64,000 bases of DNA from Iamia sp963728655 (lineage in GTDB: Bacteria; Actinomycetota; Acidimicrobiia; Acidimicrobiales; Iamiaceae): positions 1,054,001 to 1,118,000 of the forward strand of contig CAVSLD010000006.1 in assembly GCA_963728655.1 (NCBI GenBank), in the 5' to 3' direction. This document shows positions 42,885 to 51,917 of the stretch, piece after piece (positions within the stretch are counted from its first letter, which is position 1; every line of letters starts with the position of its first letter). The notes under the pieces were generated by a model. It worked only from the letters and a program-made list of their open reading frames with translations. It did no database searches and was not told the DNA's origin. A program made the position numbers and the translations under genes.

Positions 42885-45277
42885 TGAAGGTCCTGCTGTC
42901 CTGGCTGCGCGAGCTGGCCCCCCTCGACCAGGACCCCCAGGTCATCGGCGAGGCGTTCGACGACCTGGGCACCCCCGTCGAGGAGGTGACCCGTCTGGGC
43001 GAGGGCCTCGACGGCATCGTGGTCGCCCGCGTCCTCGAGACGCGCCCGCACCCGAAGGCCGACCGCATCCAGCTCGTCGACGTCGACCGCGGCGACGGCG
43101 AGGCGCTGCAGATCTGCTGCGGCGCCTTCAACATGGGCGCCGGCGACCTCGTCCCCCTCGCCACCCTCGGCTCGACCATGCCCGACGGCATGGAGATCGC
43201 TCGGCGCAAGATGCGGGGCGAGTGGTCCAACGGGATGCTCTGCTCGTCGGCCGAGCTGGGCCTGGGGGCCGACCACAGCGGCATCCGCATCCTGCCGGGT
43301 GACCTGGCACCGGGCACCCCGGTGGCCGAGGCCCTGGGCATCGAGCCCGACGTGCTGTGGGACCTCGAGGTCAACCCCAACCGACCCGACGCCCTCTGCG
43401 TGGCGGGCCTGGCCCGCGACGTGGCCGCCCGCCTGGGCGTGGCCTTCTCCCTGCCCGAGGCCGCCCCCGCCACCGACGGGCCCGATGCGTCCGAGGCGCT
43501 CGGGGTGGAGATCCTCGACCCCGACCTGTGCGGGCGCTTCTCCACCTGGCTGCTGCGGGGCCTCGACCCGACGGCCACCTCGCCGGAGTGGATGCAGCGC
43601 CGCCTCACGCACCTGGGCATGCGGCCCATCAGCGCCCTGGTCGACATCTCCAACTACGTGATGCTGGAGCTGGGCCAGCCCAACCACCCCTACGACCTCG
43701 CCGGCGTGCCCGAGGGCCGCTTCCGCATCCGCCGGGCCCACGACGGTGAGACCCTGACGACCCTCGACGGCGTCGAGCGCACCCTCGGTCCCGACGACCT
43801 GCTCATCTGCGGCGGCGACGACGTGGCCCTGGGCATCGCCGGGGTCATGGGCGGGGCCTCGGCCGAGATCGCGCCGACGACGGTCGACGTGGCCCTGGAG
43901 ATGGCCTGGTTCCTGCCCCGGTCGGTGGGGCGCACGGCCCGCCGCCTGGGCCTGCGCACCGAGGCCGCGGCCCGCTTCGAGCGGGGCTGCGACCCCGAGG
44001 TCATCGACCTGGCCGCGGCCCGCTTCGCGACGCTGGCCCAGGACATCTGCGGCACCCGCCTGGCCCCGGGCGGGGCCGAGGCCCGGGGCCAGCTGCCCGA
44101 CCGCACGCCGGTGCGGGTGCGCACCGGGCGCGTCAACCAGGTGCTCGGCACCGACCTCGATGCCGCCGCGGTGACGAGCCTGCTCGACCCCATCGGGTTC
44201 ACGTCCAGCCCGGCGGCCGACGCCGAGGGCGACCTGGACGTGTCCATCCCGTCGTGGCGCTACGACTCGGTGGCCGAGATCGACGTGGTCGAGGAGGTGG
44301 CCCGCCACTTCGGCTACGCCGCCATCCCCCGCCGCGAGCTGGCCACCTCGCGACCGGGCCGCCTCTCCACCGTGCAGCGTCGGCGGCGCGAGGTGCGCCG
44401 GCTGCTCACGGGCCTCGGCCTCACCGAGGTCATGCCCCTGCCCTTCCTGGCCCCGGGCGACCTCACCGCCTGCGGCTTCCCGGCCGACGGCATCGAGCTG
44501 CGGAACTCGCTGGTCGCCGAGGAGTCCGTGCTCCGCACGACGCTCCTGCCCGGCCTGGTGCAGGCCGTCGCCACCAACGCCGCCCGTCGCCGCGCCGGCG
44601 TCCGCCTCTTCGAGGTGGGCCACGTGTTCCTGCCCCGCTCCGGCGGCGCGACCCCCGAGGGGCCGGGCCGGCCCGACCTCCTGCCCGACGAGCGCGAGCA
44701 CCTGGGCCTGGCCGTGGCCGGCGCCGAGGCCCCCGAGGCGGTCCGGACCTGGCTGGCCCTGGCCGCCCGGCTGGGACTGGGCGACGTCGACGTGGCCAAC
44801 GCGCCGCGCCCTGGCCTGCACCCCACCCGCAGCGCGGTGGCGCGGGTGGCGGGGGAGGAGGTCGGCGTGGTCGGCGAGGTCGACCCCGACGTGCTGGCGG
44901 CCCACGGCATCGCCCAGCGGGTCGCCTGGCTGGAGGTCGACCTCGGGCGCCTGCTCGCGTGGGACGTGGGGGAGGCGACCTACCGCCCGGTCTCGCGGTT
45001 CCCGTCCAGCGACGTCGACCTCGCCTTCGAGGTCCCCGACGCCACCTCCGCGGTCGACGTCGAGCACACCCTGGTGGCCGCCTCGCCGCTGGTGTGGTCG
45101 GTCGGGCTGTTCGACACCTACCGGGGCGAGGGGGTGGCCGACGGGTCCCGGTCGCTGGCCTACCGCATCCGCTTCGACTCGCCCGAGCGGACCCTCACCG
45201 ACGCCGAGGTGGCCGAGGCCCGCCAGGCTCTCATCGACGCGGTCGTGGGCGCCCACGGAGCGACCCTGCGGGGCTGA
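42884..45277 (+). CDS. pheT: Phenylalanyl-tRNA synthetase beta subunit
   Basis: The 797-residue partner of PheS. Domain order is standard: N-terminal MKVLLSWLRELAPLDQDP, EMAP-II-like tRNA-binding OB fold (LETRPHPKADRIQLVDVDRG), B3/B4 editing domain (MRPISALVDISNYVMLELGQ), B5 domain, the catalytic-like core, and the C-terminal anticodon-binding FDX-ACB domain (VSRFPSSDVDLAFEVPD; ERTLTDAEVAEARQALI). It ends in a short gap convergent with the MFS gene. Confidence 0.97.
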   Translation: MKVLLSWLRELAPLDQDPQVIGEAFDDLGTPVEEVTRLGEGLDGIVVARVLETRPHPKADRIQLVDVDRGDGEALQICCGAFNMGAGDLVPLATLGSTMPDGMEIARRKMRGEWSNGMLCSSAELGLGADHSGIRILPGDLAPGTPVAEALGIEPDVLWDLEVNPNRPDALCVAGLARDVAARLGVAFSLPEAAPATDGPDASEALGVEILDPDLCGRFSTWLLRGLDPTATSPEWMQRRLTHLGMRPISALVDISNYVMLELGQPNHPYDLAGVPEGRFRIRRAHDGETLTTLDGVERTLGPDDLLICGGDDVALGIAGVMGGASAEIAPTTVDVALEMAWFLPRSVGRTARRLGLRTEAAARFERGCDPEVIDLAAARFATLAQDICGTRLAPGGAEARGQLPDRTPVRVRTGRVNQVLGTDLDAAAVTSLLDPIGFTSSPAADAEGDLDVSIPSWRYDSVAEIDVVEEVARHFGYAAIPRRELATSRPGRLSTVQRRRREVRRLLTGLGLTEVMPLPFLAPGDLTACGFPADGIELRNSLVAEESVLRTTLLPGLVQAVATNAARRRAGVRLFEVGHVFLPRSGGATPEGPGRPDLLPDEREHLGLAVAGAEAPEAVRTWLALAARLGLGDVDVANAPRPGLHPTRSAVARVAGEEVGVVGEVDPDVLAAHGIAQRVAWLEVDLGRLLAWDVGEATYRPVSRFPSSDVDLAFEVPDATSAVDVEHTLVAASPLVWSVGLFDTYRGEGVADGSRSLAYRIRFDSPERTLTDAEVAEARQALIDAVVGAHGATLRG

Positions 45278-45302
45278 CCCACGGGCCGCCGACGTGCGGG
45301 GC

Positions 45303-46925
45303 TCAGACCAGGGGGCCGTCCTCGACGGCGGCCAGCGGGGTGGCCTCCTCCAGCATCTCCTCGCGGACGTCGTCGCCGGGCGCGGGCTCCGGTGCCGCCT
45401 CCTGGGCGGGGAGCCAGCGCCAGGAGACGAGGGCGGCCAGGCCGATCACGACCGCGCCGCAGATCACCGCGGTGCGCATGCCGTCGAGGAAGGCGACGCT
45501 GGCCGCGTCGTGGATCTGGGTGGCCACGTCGGGCGGGACGCCCCGACCGACCTCGAGGGCCTTGCCGATGGAGTCCTCCACCGCGGGGACGCCGGCGGCG
45601 GGGACGGCGGCCGGCACCTGGATGGTGCTGTGGTAGCGGGCCGCGAAGATCGAGCCGATGACGGCGACGCCCAGGGCGCCGCCGGCCTGGCGGGTCGTGT
45701 CGTTGACCGCCGAGCCCACCCCGGCCCGCTCCCTGGGCAGCGAGCCCATGATCGACTCGGTGGCGGGGGCGATGGTGAAGCCCATGCCGATCCCGAACAC
45801 CAGGCGCACGGCGACGCCGCCGGGGATCGACGACATGAGCGTGTCGGAGCCGTAGGCCAGCAGGGCCGAGGCCACGATGGCGAGGCCGATCACGACCACC
45901 CGCTTGGTGCCGATGCGGTCGACCAGGCCCGGTGCCCGGGGGGCGGCGCCCATGAGCCCGACCGCCACCGGCGCGGTGAGCATCCCGGCCTTCAGGGGCG
46001 AGTAGCCCAGCACGAACTGGAAGTACTGGGTGAGCAGGAAGGTGGACCCGAACAGGGCGAAGTAGGTGAGCGTCACCGTGGCCGAGGCGGCCGAGAACCT
46101 TGGGTTCTTGAAGAACGTCACGTCGAGCATCGGGTGGTCGCTGCGGGCCTCCCAGAGGGCGAAGCCGGCCAGCACGGCCAGGCCGACGAGGCCGGGGCCG
46201 ACCACCTGGGGGCTGGTCCAGCCCTTGTCGGGCACCTCGATGATGGCGTAGAGCAGCCCGACCAGGCCCACGATGCTGAGCAGGGCGCCCAGCGGGTCGA
46301 GGCGACCGGGGTCCGGGTCCTTGGTCTCGCGGATGAGGAACCGGCCCATCACCAGCGCGGCCAGGCAGATCGGGACGTTGACCAAGAAGACCGAGCCCCA
46401 CCAGAAGTGCTCGAGCAGGAGGCCGCCGGTGAGGGGGCCGATGGCCACGCCCAGGCCGGCCACGCCGGCCCAGATGCCGATGGCCCGGGCCCGCTCCTTG
46501 CCCTGGAAGGTGTTGGTGAGGATCGACAGGGTGCTGGGGAAGATGGCGGCGCCACCGATGCCCATCAGGCCCCGGCACACGATGAGGGCGGCCGGGGTGT
46601 CGACGGTGGAGGCCAGGGCGGAGAAGGCGCCGAAGGCCACCAGCCCGAAGGTGAGGACGCGCTTGCGCCCGATGCGATCCCCGAGGGAGCCCGAGGTCAG
46701 CAGGAGGCTGGCGAACACGATGATGTAGGCGTCGATGATCCACTGCAGCTGGCTGCCCTGGGCACCGGTGTCCTCCACGATGTGGGGCAGGGCCACGTTC
46801 AGGATCGTGTTGTCGATGCTGATGACCGAGAGCCCGATGCAGAGGGCGACCAGGGTCCACCAGCGCCGGGGATCGGGGGCCTCGTCGACGGCGGGCGCCA
46901 GAGGGGTGGTGGTCGTGGTGGTCAC
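45303..46925 (-). CDS. MFS drug/H+ antiporter, DHA2 family
   Basis: A 540-residue exporter with about 14 helices. Helix 1 carries SVISIDNTILNVALPHIVED, the A motif is LTSGSLGDRIGRKRVLTFGL, and the C motif is GLGVAIGPLTGGLLLEHF. A large extracytoplasmic loop lies before the last helix. GTG 46925 has a GGAGAG ribosome site; GTG 46937 is an alternative. It is divergent from a TetR gene, the usual control of such efflux pumps. It resembles QacA/EmrB-type multidrug exporters; the substrate is unknown. Confidence 0.9.
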   Translation of the reverse strand: MTTTTTTPLAPAVDEAPDPRRWWTLVALCIGLSVISIDNTILNVALPHIVEDTGAQGSQLQWIIDAYIIVFASLLLTSGSLGDRIGRKRVLTFGLVAFGAFSALASTVDTPAALIVCRGLMGIGGAAIFPSTLSILTNTFQGKERARAIGIWAGVAGLGVAIGPLTGGLLLEHFWWGSVFLVNVPICLAALVMGRFLIRETKDPDPGRLDPLGALLSIVGLVGLLYAIIEVPDKGWTSPQVVGPGLVGLAVLAGFALWEARSDHPMLDVTFFKNPRFSAASATVTLTYFALFGSTFLLTQYFQFVLGYSPLKAGMLTAPVAVGLMGAAPRAPGLVDRIGTKRVVVIGLAIVASALLAYGSDTLMSSIPGGVAVRLVFGIGMGFTIAPATESIMGSLPRERAGVGSAVNDTTRQAGGALGVAVIGSIFAARYHSTIQVPAAVPAAGVPAVEDSIGKALEVGRGVPPDVATQIHDAASVAFLDGMRTAVICGAVVIGLAALVSWRWLPAQEAAPEPAPGDDVREEMLEEATPLAAVEDGPLV

Positions 46926-47020
46926 TGCTCTCCTCACCGGCTGTTAACCAGATGGTGAATTGCTCTCCGGTACCGTAACGCCGTGCGTCCCCGACCTCTT
47001 CCACCCCGGGGGTGTGACCT
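46926..47020. promoter_or_regulatory. Divergent MFS/TetR control region
   Basis: This gap is locally AT-rich (TTAACCAGATGGTGAATTG) and holds CTGTTAACCAG with a perfect GTTAAC core. Minus-strand TTAACA may be the exporter -10. No clean long palindrome is seen, so the operator position is uncertain. Confidence 0.35.
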
Positions 47021-47608
47021 GTGACCACCCGCGACGCCGAGGTGACCAGGGCCCGGATCATCGAGGCGGCCGAGGCGACCTTCGCGGCCCAGGGCATCGC
47101 CGGCGCCCGCGTCGACGACATCGCCGCCCGCGCCGCGGTCAACAAGCGGATGCTCTACTACTACTTCGACTCCAAGGAGGGCCTCTACGAGGCCGTCCTG
47201 CGGCGGCGGCTGGCCGGGCGGCGCGAGGTGTTCGCCTCGCTGCCGGGCACCGCCGAGGAGCGCCTGCCGGCGCGGATGGCCGAGGCCCTGGCCGACCCCA
47301 CCTACCTGCGCCTGCTGGTGTGGGAGGCCCTGAGCGTCGGCCCCACCGGCGAGGTCGTGGCCGAGCCCGAGCGGGCCGAGGCGCTGGCCGACCTGGCCGC
47401 GCTGTACCAGCGCGAGGGCGACCCGGTCGACGGTGCCCAGCGGGTGCTGGTGGAGCTGGGCATCACCGTCGCCGCCGTGGTGTTCCCCCAGGTCGCCCGC
47501 ATGCTCACCGGCACGGCGGTGGACGACCCCGCCTTCGCCGCGGCCCACGCCCGGGCCCTGGCCGAGGTGGGCCGCCGCCTCGACGCCGGCGGCGACGACG
47601 CCGGGTGA
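47021..47608 (+). CDS. TetR-family transcriptional regulator
   Basis: A 195-residue regulator. The helix-turn-helix region reads RARIIEAAEATFAAQGIAGA, VDDIAARAAVNKRMLYYYF, then DSKEGLYEAVLRRRL. The C-terminal helical domain would bind a ligand. The GTG at 47021 has only a weak ribosome site. Being divergent from the DHA2 exporter at 46925, it probably represses that gene. It is followed by the arginine cluster, which it is not expected to control. Confidence 0.88.
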   Translation: MTTRDAEVTRARIIEAAEATFAAQGIAGARVDDIAARAAVNKRMLYYYFDSKEGLYEAVLRRRLAGRREVFASLPGTAEERLPARMAEALADPTYLRLLVWEALSVGPTGEVVAEPERAEALADLAALYQREGDPVDGAQRVLVELGITVAAVVFPQVARMLTGTAVDDPAFAAAHARALAEVGRRLDAGGDDAG

Positions 47609-47653
47609 CCCGCCACCGTGCCCTCTGGGGAGCGGGGCACCCACCCCACGGGG

Positions 47654-47690
47654 TTGCATACTGATGCGTGGCTCCGCATAAGATGTGCGG
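47654..47690 (+). promoter_or_regulatory. argC promoter with two ARG-box-like palindromes
   Basis: TTGCAT (47654) and TAAGAT (47679-47684) form the promoter; the -10 ends 7 nt before the argC ATG. GCATACTGATGC (47656-47667) and CGCATAAGATGTGCG (47675-47689) are dyads of the ARG-box type (GCAT-N-ATGC). They overlap the promoter, as expected for ArgR repression. ArgR is encoded at 54177. Confidence 0.7.
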
Positions 47691-47691
47691 C

Positions 47692-48726
47692 ATGGCCAAG
47701 GTCGGCATCGTCGGGGCGTCGGGCTACACCGGTGCCGAGCTGCTGCGCCTCCTGGCCGGCCACCCCGACCTGGAGGTGGCGGTGGCCACCGGCGACTCGC
47801 AGGCGGGCCAGCCCGTCGCCGGGCTCTACCCGAGCCTGGTCGGCGCCTACGGCGACCGGGCCTTCGACGCCTGGGACCCCTCCGCCGTCGACGGCCTCGA
47901 CCTGGTCTTCTGTGCCCTGCCCCACGGCGCCAGCCAGGCCGTCGTCCCCGAGCTGCGGGGCCGGGTGGGGGCCGTGGTCGACCTGGCCGCCGACTTCCGC
48001 CTGGCCGACGCCGCGCTCTACCCCGAGTGGTACGGCGAGGCCCACACCGTGCCCGAGCTGCTGGCCGAGGCGGTCTACGGCCTGCCCGAGCTGTTCCGCC
48101 CCGACCTGGTGGGCGCCACCCTCGTGGCCGGCCCGGGCTGCTACCCGACCGCCGCCGCCCTGGCCCTGGCCCCGCTGCTGCGGGCCGGGCTGGTCGAGCC
48201 CACCGGCATCGTGGTCGACGCGGTGAGCGGCGTGTCGGGTGCGGGTCGGCCACCCAAGCCCACCACCACGTTCTGCACCGCCGACGGCGACGTCACCGCC
48301 TACGGGCTGCTGCGCCACCGCCACACCCCGGAGATCGAGCAGACCCTCACCGGGGTGGCCGGCACCGCGGCCCAGGTCGTGTTCACCCCCCACCTGGTGC
48401 CCATGAGCCGGGGGATGCTGGCCACCTGCTACTCCCGGCCCGTGGCGGGGACCACGGCCGCCGACGTCGCCGCGACGATGGCCGACGCCTACGCCGGGGA
48501 GGCCTTCGTGTCGGTCGTGGGCGGCTCGCCGTCCACCAAGGCCACCCAGGGCTCCAACGCGGCCCACGTGGCCGTCCACCTCGACGAGCGCACGGGCTGG
48601 GTGCTGTCGCTCTGCGCCCTGGACAACCTGGGGAAGGGGGCCTCCGGCGCTGCCGTCCAGTGCGCCAACCTGGCCCTCGGCCTCCCCGAGGGCACCGGCC
48701 TCTCGACCGTCGGCACCTACCCGTGA
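47692..48726 (+). CDS. argC: N-acetyl-gamma-glutamyl-phosphate reductase
   Basis: Third step of arginine synthesis, an NADPH-dependent reduction. The 344-residue protein starts MAKVGIVGASGYTGAELLRL and has the catalytic GPGCYPTAAALALAPL (Cys) and the late motif GKGASGAAVQCANLALGLPE. ATG 47692 is preferred over the upstream GTG 47668 because of the family start and the -10 seven nt upstream. It is the first gene of the arg cluster, followed by argJ after a gap with two class C palindromes. Confidence 0.96.
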   Translation: MAKVGIVGASGYTGAELLRLLAGHPDLEVAVATGDSQAGQPVAGLYPSLVGAYGDRAFDAWDPSAVDGLDLVFCALPHGASQAVVPELRGRVGAVVDLAADFRLADAALYPEWYGEAHTVPELLAEAVYGLPELFRPDLVGATLVAGPGCYPTAAALALAPLLRAGLVEPTGIVVDAVSGVSGAGRPPKPTTTFCTADGDVTAYGLLRHRHTPEIEQTLTGVAGTAAQVVFTPHLVPMSRGMLATCYSRPVAGTTAADVAATMADAYAGEAFVSVVGGSPSTKATQGSNAAHVAVHLDERTGWVLSLCALDNLGKGASGAAVQCANLALGLPEGTGLSTVGTYP

Positions 48727-48746
48727 GCGTCACCGCCCCCCGCCTC

Positions 48747-48798
48747 CGTTCTGGTCTGAGAACGGGCCCCTTCGGGCGCATCCCTGGACCACGACGCC
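48747..48798. repeat. Interspersed palindrome, class C copy 1
   Basis: It starts CCGTTCTGGTC and ends GACCACGACGC, a degenerate inverted match, with an inner GGGCCCCTTCGGGC hairpin. It lies in the argC-argJ gap. Its outer arm also pairs with that of copy 2. Confidence 0.55.
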
Positions 48799-48816
48799 GG
48801 CGATGCCGGGTGGAGG

Positions 48817-48868
48817 ACGTTCTGGTGCGGGATCAGGCCCTTCCGGGACCATCGGTAGACCAGAACGG
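48817..48868. repeat. Interspersed palindrome, class C copy 2
   Basis: The 52-bp element has arms ACGTTCTGGT and ACCAGAACGG and an inner GGCCCTTCCGGGACC-type stem. It ends 8 nt before the GGGGAGG of argJ. With copy 1, the 12-bp outer arms CCGTTCTGGTCT / AGACCAGAACGG (48747 and 48857) form a larger inverted repeat of 122 bp. Confidence 0.65.
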
Positions 48869-48889
48869 ATCTGCGGGGGAGGTCCGCGC

Positions 48890-50059
48890 GTGAGCGTCAC
48901 CGCCGCGAAGGGGTTCGTGGCCGCCGGGGTGGCGGCGGGGATCAAGGACTCGGGCGACCCGGACCTGGCCCTGGTGGCCACCGCGTCGGGACGGGCCGTG
49001 CCCGCGGCCGGGGTCTTCACCGCCAACCTCATGACCGCGGCGCCGGTGCTGGTGAGCCGAGACCACCTGGCCTCGACGGCCGGCAAGGTCGCGGCGGTGG
49101 TGCTCAACAGCGGCAACGCCAACGCCGCCACCGGCGAGCCGGGCCGGGCCGACGCCGAGCGCACCTGTGCCGCGATCGCCCGCGACCTGGGCTGCGCCGA
49201 GGACGAGGTGCTGGTGTGCTCCACCGGCCTCATCGGCATCCCGCTGCCGGTCGAGCCCCTGCTCGGCGCGGTCGACCTGCTGGTCGCCGACCTCCAGGGC
49301 GACGAGGCCGGCGGGGTCGCCGCGGCCGAGGCCCTGCGCACGACCGACACCGTCCGCAAGGAGGCCGTGGCCCGCGCCGGCGAGGCGACCGTCGGGGGCA
49401 TGGCCAAGGGGGCGGCCATGCTGGCCCCGTCGATGGCCACCATGCTGGCCGTGCTCACCACCGATGCCGACGTCGACCCGCCCACCCTGCAGCGGGTCCT
49501 GGCCGCCGGCGTCGAGGTCAGCTTCAACGGCCTGCTCACCGACGGCTGCACGTCGACCAACGACACGGTCCTGCTCCTCGCCTCGGGCGAGGCCGGCCCC
49601 GTCGACGAGGACGACCTGGCCCGGGCCGTGGCCGAGGTGTGCACCTCCCTCGCCGAGCAGATGGCCGACGACGCCGAGGGGGCCACCAAGGTCGTGCGCC
49701 TCACCGTGGGCGGCGCCGCCTCCGACGCCGAGGCCCGCGCCGGGGCCGAGCGCATCGCCCGCAGCCTGCTGTGCAAGTGCTCCTGGTACGGCCGCGACCC
49801 CTACTGGGGACGCCTGGCCAGCGAGCTCGGGTGCGCCGGCATCGCCTTCGACCAGGAGCGCGTGGCCGTGGCCTACGGCGGGGTGACCGTCGCCGCCGGC
49901 GGGGTGACCGTCGACCACGACGCCGCCGCCGTGGCCGACCACATGGACGGCCGCCACCTGGAGATCAGCTGCGACCTGGGCCTGGGGGAGGGGTCGGCCA
50001 CGGTGCTGACCAACGACCTCACCCACGCCTACGTCGACGAGAACATGGGCACCAGCTGA
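48890..50059 (+). CDS. argJ: Bifunctional ornithine acetyltransferase / N-acetylglutamate synthase
   Basis: Transfers the acetyl group from acetylornithine to glutamate. The 389-residue precursor self-cleaves before the nucleophile Thr184 in MAKGAAMLAPSMATMLAVLT. Other family segments are GFVAAGVAAGIKDSGDPDLA, VLNSGNANAATGEPG and YGRDPYWGRLASELGCAG. GTG 48890 follows GGGGAGG at 7 nt. The first motif (usually acting with acetyl-CoA) is present, so a bifunctional enzyme is possible, but specificity cannot be judged by eye. Confidence 0.95.
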   Translation: MSVTAAKGFVAAGVAAGIKDSGDPDLALVATASGRAVPAAGVFTANLMTAAPVLVSRDHLASTAGKVAAVVLNSGNANAATGEPGRADAERTCAAIARDLGCAEDEVLVCSTGLIGIPLPVEPLLGAVDLLVADLQGDEAGGVAAAEALRTTDTVRKEAVARAGEATVGGMAKGAAMLAPSMATMLAVLTTDADVDPPTLQRVLAAGVEVSFNGLLTDGCTSTNDTVLLLASGEAGPVDEDDLARAVAEVCTSLAEQMADDAEGATKVVRLTVGGAASDAEARAGAERIARSLLCKCSWYGRDPYWGRLASELGCAGIAFDQERVAVAYGGVTVAAGGVTVDHDAAAVADHMDGRHLEISCDLGLGEGSATVLTNDLTHAYVDENMGTS

Positions 50060-50074
50060 ACGCAGGGCGCCGGG

Positions 50075-50371
50075 TCAGGGGCCGGTGGGGGTGAGGGGGT
50101 GGATGGCCGGCGGGACGGCCATGTGGTCACCCGCGACGGCCAGGGCCTCGGCGATGTGGGGCGTCTGCATGTGGGCGTCGAGGTCGGCCTGGCCCCGCCA
50201 CCGCTCGATGGTCACGAAGGTGCCCGGGGCCGCGGCCGACTCGAACAGGTCGTAGGACACGCATCCGGCCTCGGCCCGGGTCGGCTCGACGAGGGCCCGC
50301 AGGGCGTCGCCCACGACCTGCTCGGACCCGGGCTGGGCGGTGATGACGGCGACGGTGTCGAGGTGGGGCAC
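50075..50371 (-). CDS. Antibiotic biosynthesis monooxygenase-like (ABM) protein
   Basis: A 98-residue ferredoxin-like alpha+beta protein. VAVITAQPGSEQVVGDALRA, EAGCVSYDLFESAAAPGTFV, and IERWRGQADLDAHMQTPHIA fit the ABM/YgiN quinol monooxygenase family. The GTG at 50371 has AGGAG at 7 nt. It lies on the strand opposite the arg genes, just after argJ, with no clear link to arginine. The function of most family members is unknown. Confidence 0.85.
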   Translation of the reverse strand: MPHLDTVAVITAQPGSEQVVGDALRALVEPTRAEAGCVSYDLFESAAAPGTFVTIERWRGQADLDAHMQTPHIAEALAVAGDHMAVPPAIHPLTPTGP

Positions 50372-50477
50372 GGGGCACTCCTGGGTCGAGGTGGTGGCAC
50401 GGTACCGCCGCCCCACCGCGCCGCTGCGGCGGCTGGGTCCGGCGCGCGGCGGCGTCGGGGCGCCGGGCGCGGGGCGC

Positions 50478-50761
50478 TCAGCCCAGCAGGGGCTGGATCC
50501 GCCGCCGCACCCGGGCCCGGTCGGTGGCGTCGCGCGCCCGGCCGGCGAGGGCGCAGTAGCCCATGGCCGCCAGGGCGGTGCGGAGCACGCAGGCCTCGAG
50601 GCGGGGCTCCAGGTCCTCGTCGGCCACCCCGGCGGCCCGGAGGTGGCGGGCCAGGAGCGGGCCGACGGAGGCGGCGTCGAGCCCGGCCCGAGGAGGCCCA
50701 CCAGCAGGGCCTGCGCCGCGACCGGGTCGACGGGGGGCGGCGAGGACGGCCCGCCGCTCAC
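50478..50761 (-). pseudogene. Small frameshifted ORF of unknown function
   Basis: From GTG 50761 one frame reads VSGGPSSPPPVDPVAAQALL with VGLL, then near 50695 the coding-like sequence continues in another frame as AGLDAASVGPLLARHLRAAG, VADEDLEPRLEACVLRTALA, MGYCALAGRARDATDRARVR and stop at 50478. One missing base would join them into a protein of about 94 residues. Helical and Ala/Arg/Leu rich; no family recognised. It could be a decaying gene or an assembly error. Confidence 0.4.
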
Positions 50762-50853
50762 GGGGCCCCGGGGGTCGGCGCATCGCAGAGCACCCGCCGA
50801 CCGTACCGACGGGTCCGCCCGGTCCCGACCGGGTCCTCGGCCCCGCGCGGCGC

Positions 50854-50884
50854 TTGAATGAGCATGCACGGTTGTGCATAGACT
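50854..50884 (+). promoter_or_regulatory. argB promoter and ARG box
   Basis: TTGAAT (50854-50859) and TAGACT (50879-50884) at 19-nt spacing; the -10 ends 6 nt before the ATG. The perfect palindrome ATGCAC-GGTT-GTGCAT (50864-50879) lies between them, a good ARG box. ArgR binding here would block RNA polymerase. Confidence 0.75.
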
Positions 50885-50890
50885 TCACCC

Positions 50891-51799
50891 ATGGCCGCGC
50901 CCGTGCCCCCCGAGCAGGTGGAGATCTCCGGCGTCGACGCCGCCACCCGGGCCTCGGTGCTGGTCGAGGCCCTGCCCTACATCCAGGCCTTCGCCGGGCG
51001 CACCGTCGTCATCAAGCTGGGCGGCAGCGCCATGGGCGACCCCGACCTGGCCGCCTCGTTCGCCTCCGACGTGGTGCTGCTGCGGGCCGTCGGCCTCAAG
51101 CCGGTGGTGGTCCACGGCGGCGGCCCCCAGATCGGCGAGATGCTGGCCCGCCTCGACCTGGAGACCGAGTTCCGCGACGGGCTGCGGGTCACCGACGCCG
51201 AGACCCTCGACGTGGCCCGCATGGTGCTGGGCGGCCGCGTGGGGCGCGACATCGTCAGCTCCATCAACCGCCACGCGCCGGTGGCCGTCGCCCTGTCGGG
51301 CGAGGACGCCGGGCTCATCACCGCCACCCAGCGCGACCCCGACCTCGGGTTCGTGGGCGACGTGGTCGACGTCGACCGCACCATCCTCGACACCCTGCTG
51401 GCCCGCTCGTTCGTGCCCGTGATCTCCACCATCGGCGGGGACGGGACGGGCCAGGCCTTCAACATCAACGCCGACAGCGCCGCCATCGCCGTGGCCCAGG
51501 CCCTCGGGGCCGAGAAGCTGATCTACCTCACCGACGTCCCCGGCGTGCTCACCAAGGTCGACGACCCGAGCACCCTCATCTCCCGGCTGTCGGTGAGCCG
51601 GGCCCGGCTCCTCATCGACGACGGCGTGGTCGCGGGCGGCATGATCCCCAAGGTCGAGGCCGCGGTCGAGGCGGTGGCCGCCGGGGTCGGGTCGGCCCAC
51701 GTGCTCGACGGCCGCATCGCCCACGTGGTCCTGCTCGAGCTGCTCACCGACGAGGGCGTCGGCACCATGGTCACCCGGACCGCGGAGGGACCGGCATGA
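50891..51799 (+). CDS. argB: Acetylglutamate kinase
   Basis: Phosphorylates N-acetylglutamate, the controlled step of the pathway. The 302-residue amino-acid kinase shows TVVIKLGGSAMGDPDLAASF, VVVHGGGPQIGEMLARLDLE, NINADSAAIAVAQALGAEKL and GMIPKVEAAVEAVAAGVGSA. The N-terminal helix (ATRASVLVEALPYIQAFAGR) is of the type linked to arginine-sensitive forms. ATG 50891 is apparently leaderless. It is followed by a 41-codon linker ORF and argD. Confidence 0.97.
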   Translation: MAAPVPPEQVEISGVDAATRASVLVEALPYIQAFAGRTVVIKLGGSAMGDPDLAASFASDVVLLRAVGLKPVVVHGGGPQIGEMLARLDLETEFRDGLRVTDAETLDVARMVLGGRVGRDIVSSINRHAPVAVALSGEDAGLITATQRDPDLGFVGDVVDVDRTILDTLLARSFVPVISTIGGDGTGQAFNINADSAAIAVAQALGAEKLIYLTDVPGVLTKVDDPSTLISRLSVSRARLLIDDGVVAGGMIPKVEAAVEAVAAGVGSAHVLDGRIAHVVLLELLTDEGVGTMVTRTAEGPA

Positions 51800-51917
51800 G
51801 CGAGCGCAGTGAGCGAACCAGACAGCACAGCTCTCGCCCCGTCGGCGAAGCCGGCGCTCATCGGTGCCCGGCGACCAGCGGTGCGCTCAACGCCTTCCAT
51901 GGCGCAAGGGCACACCG

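Noticed and set aside
47668..47691. Upstream GTG start for argC adding MAPHKMCG
   Set aside because: It overlaps the ARG box and the -10, and the family N-terminus begins at ATG 47692.
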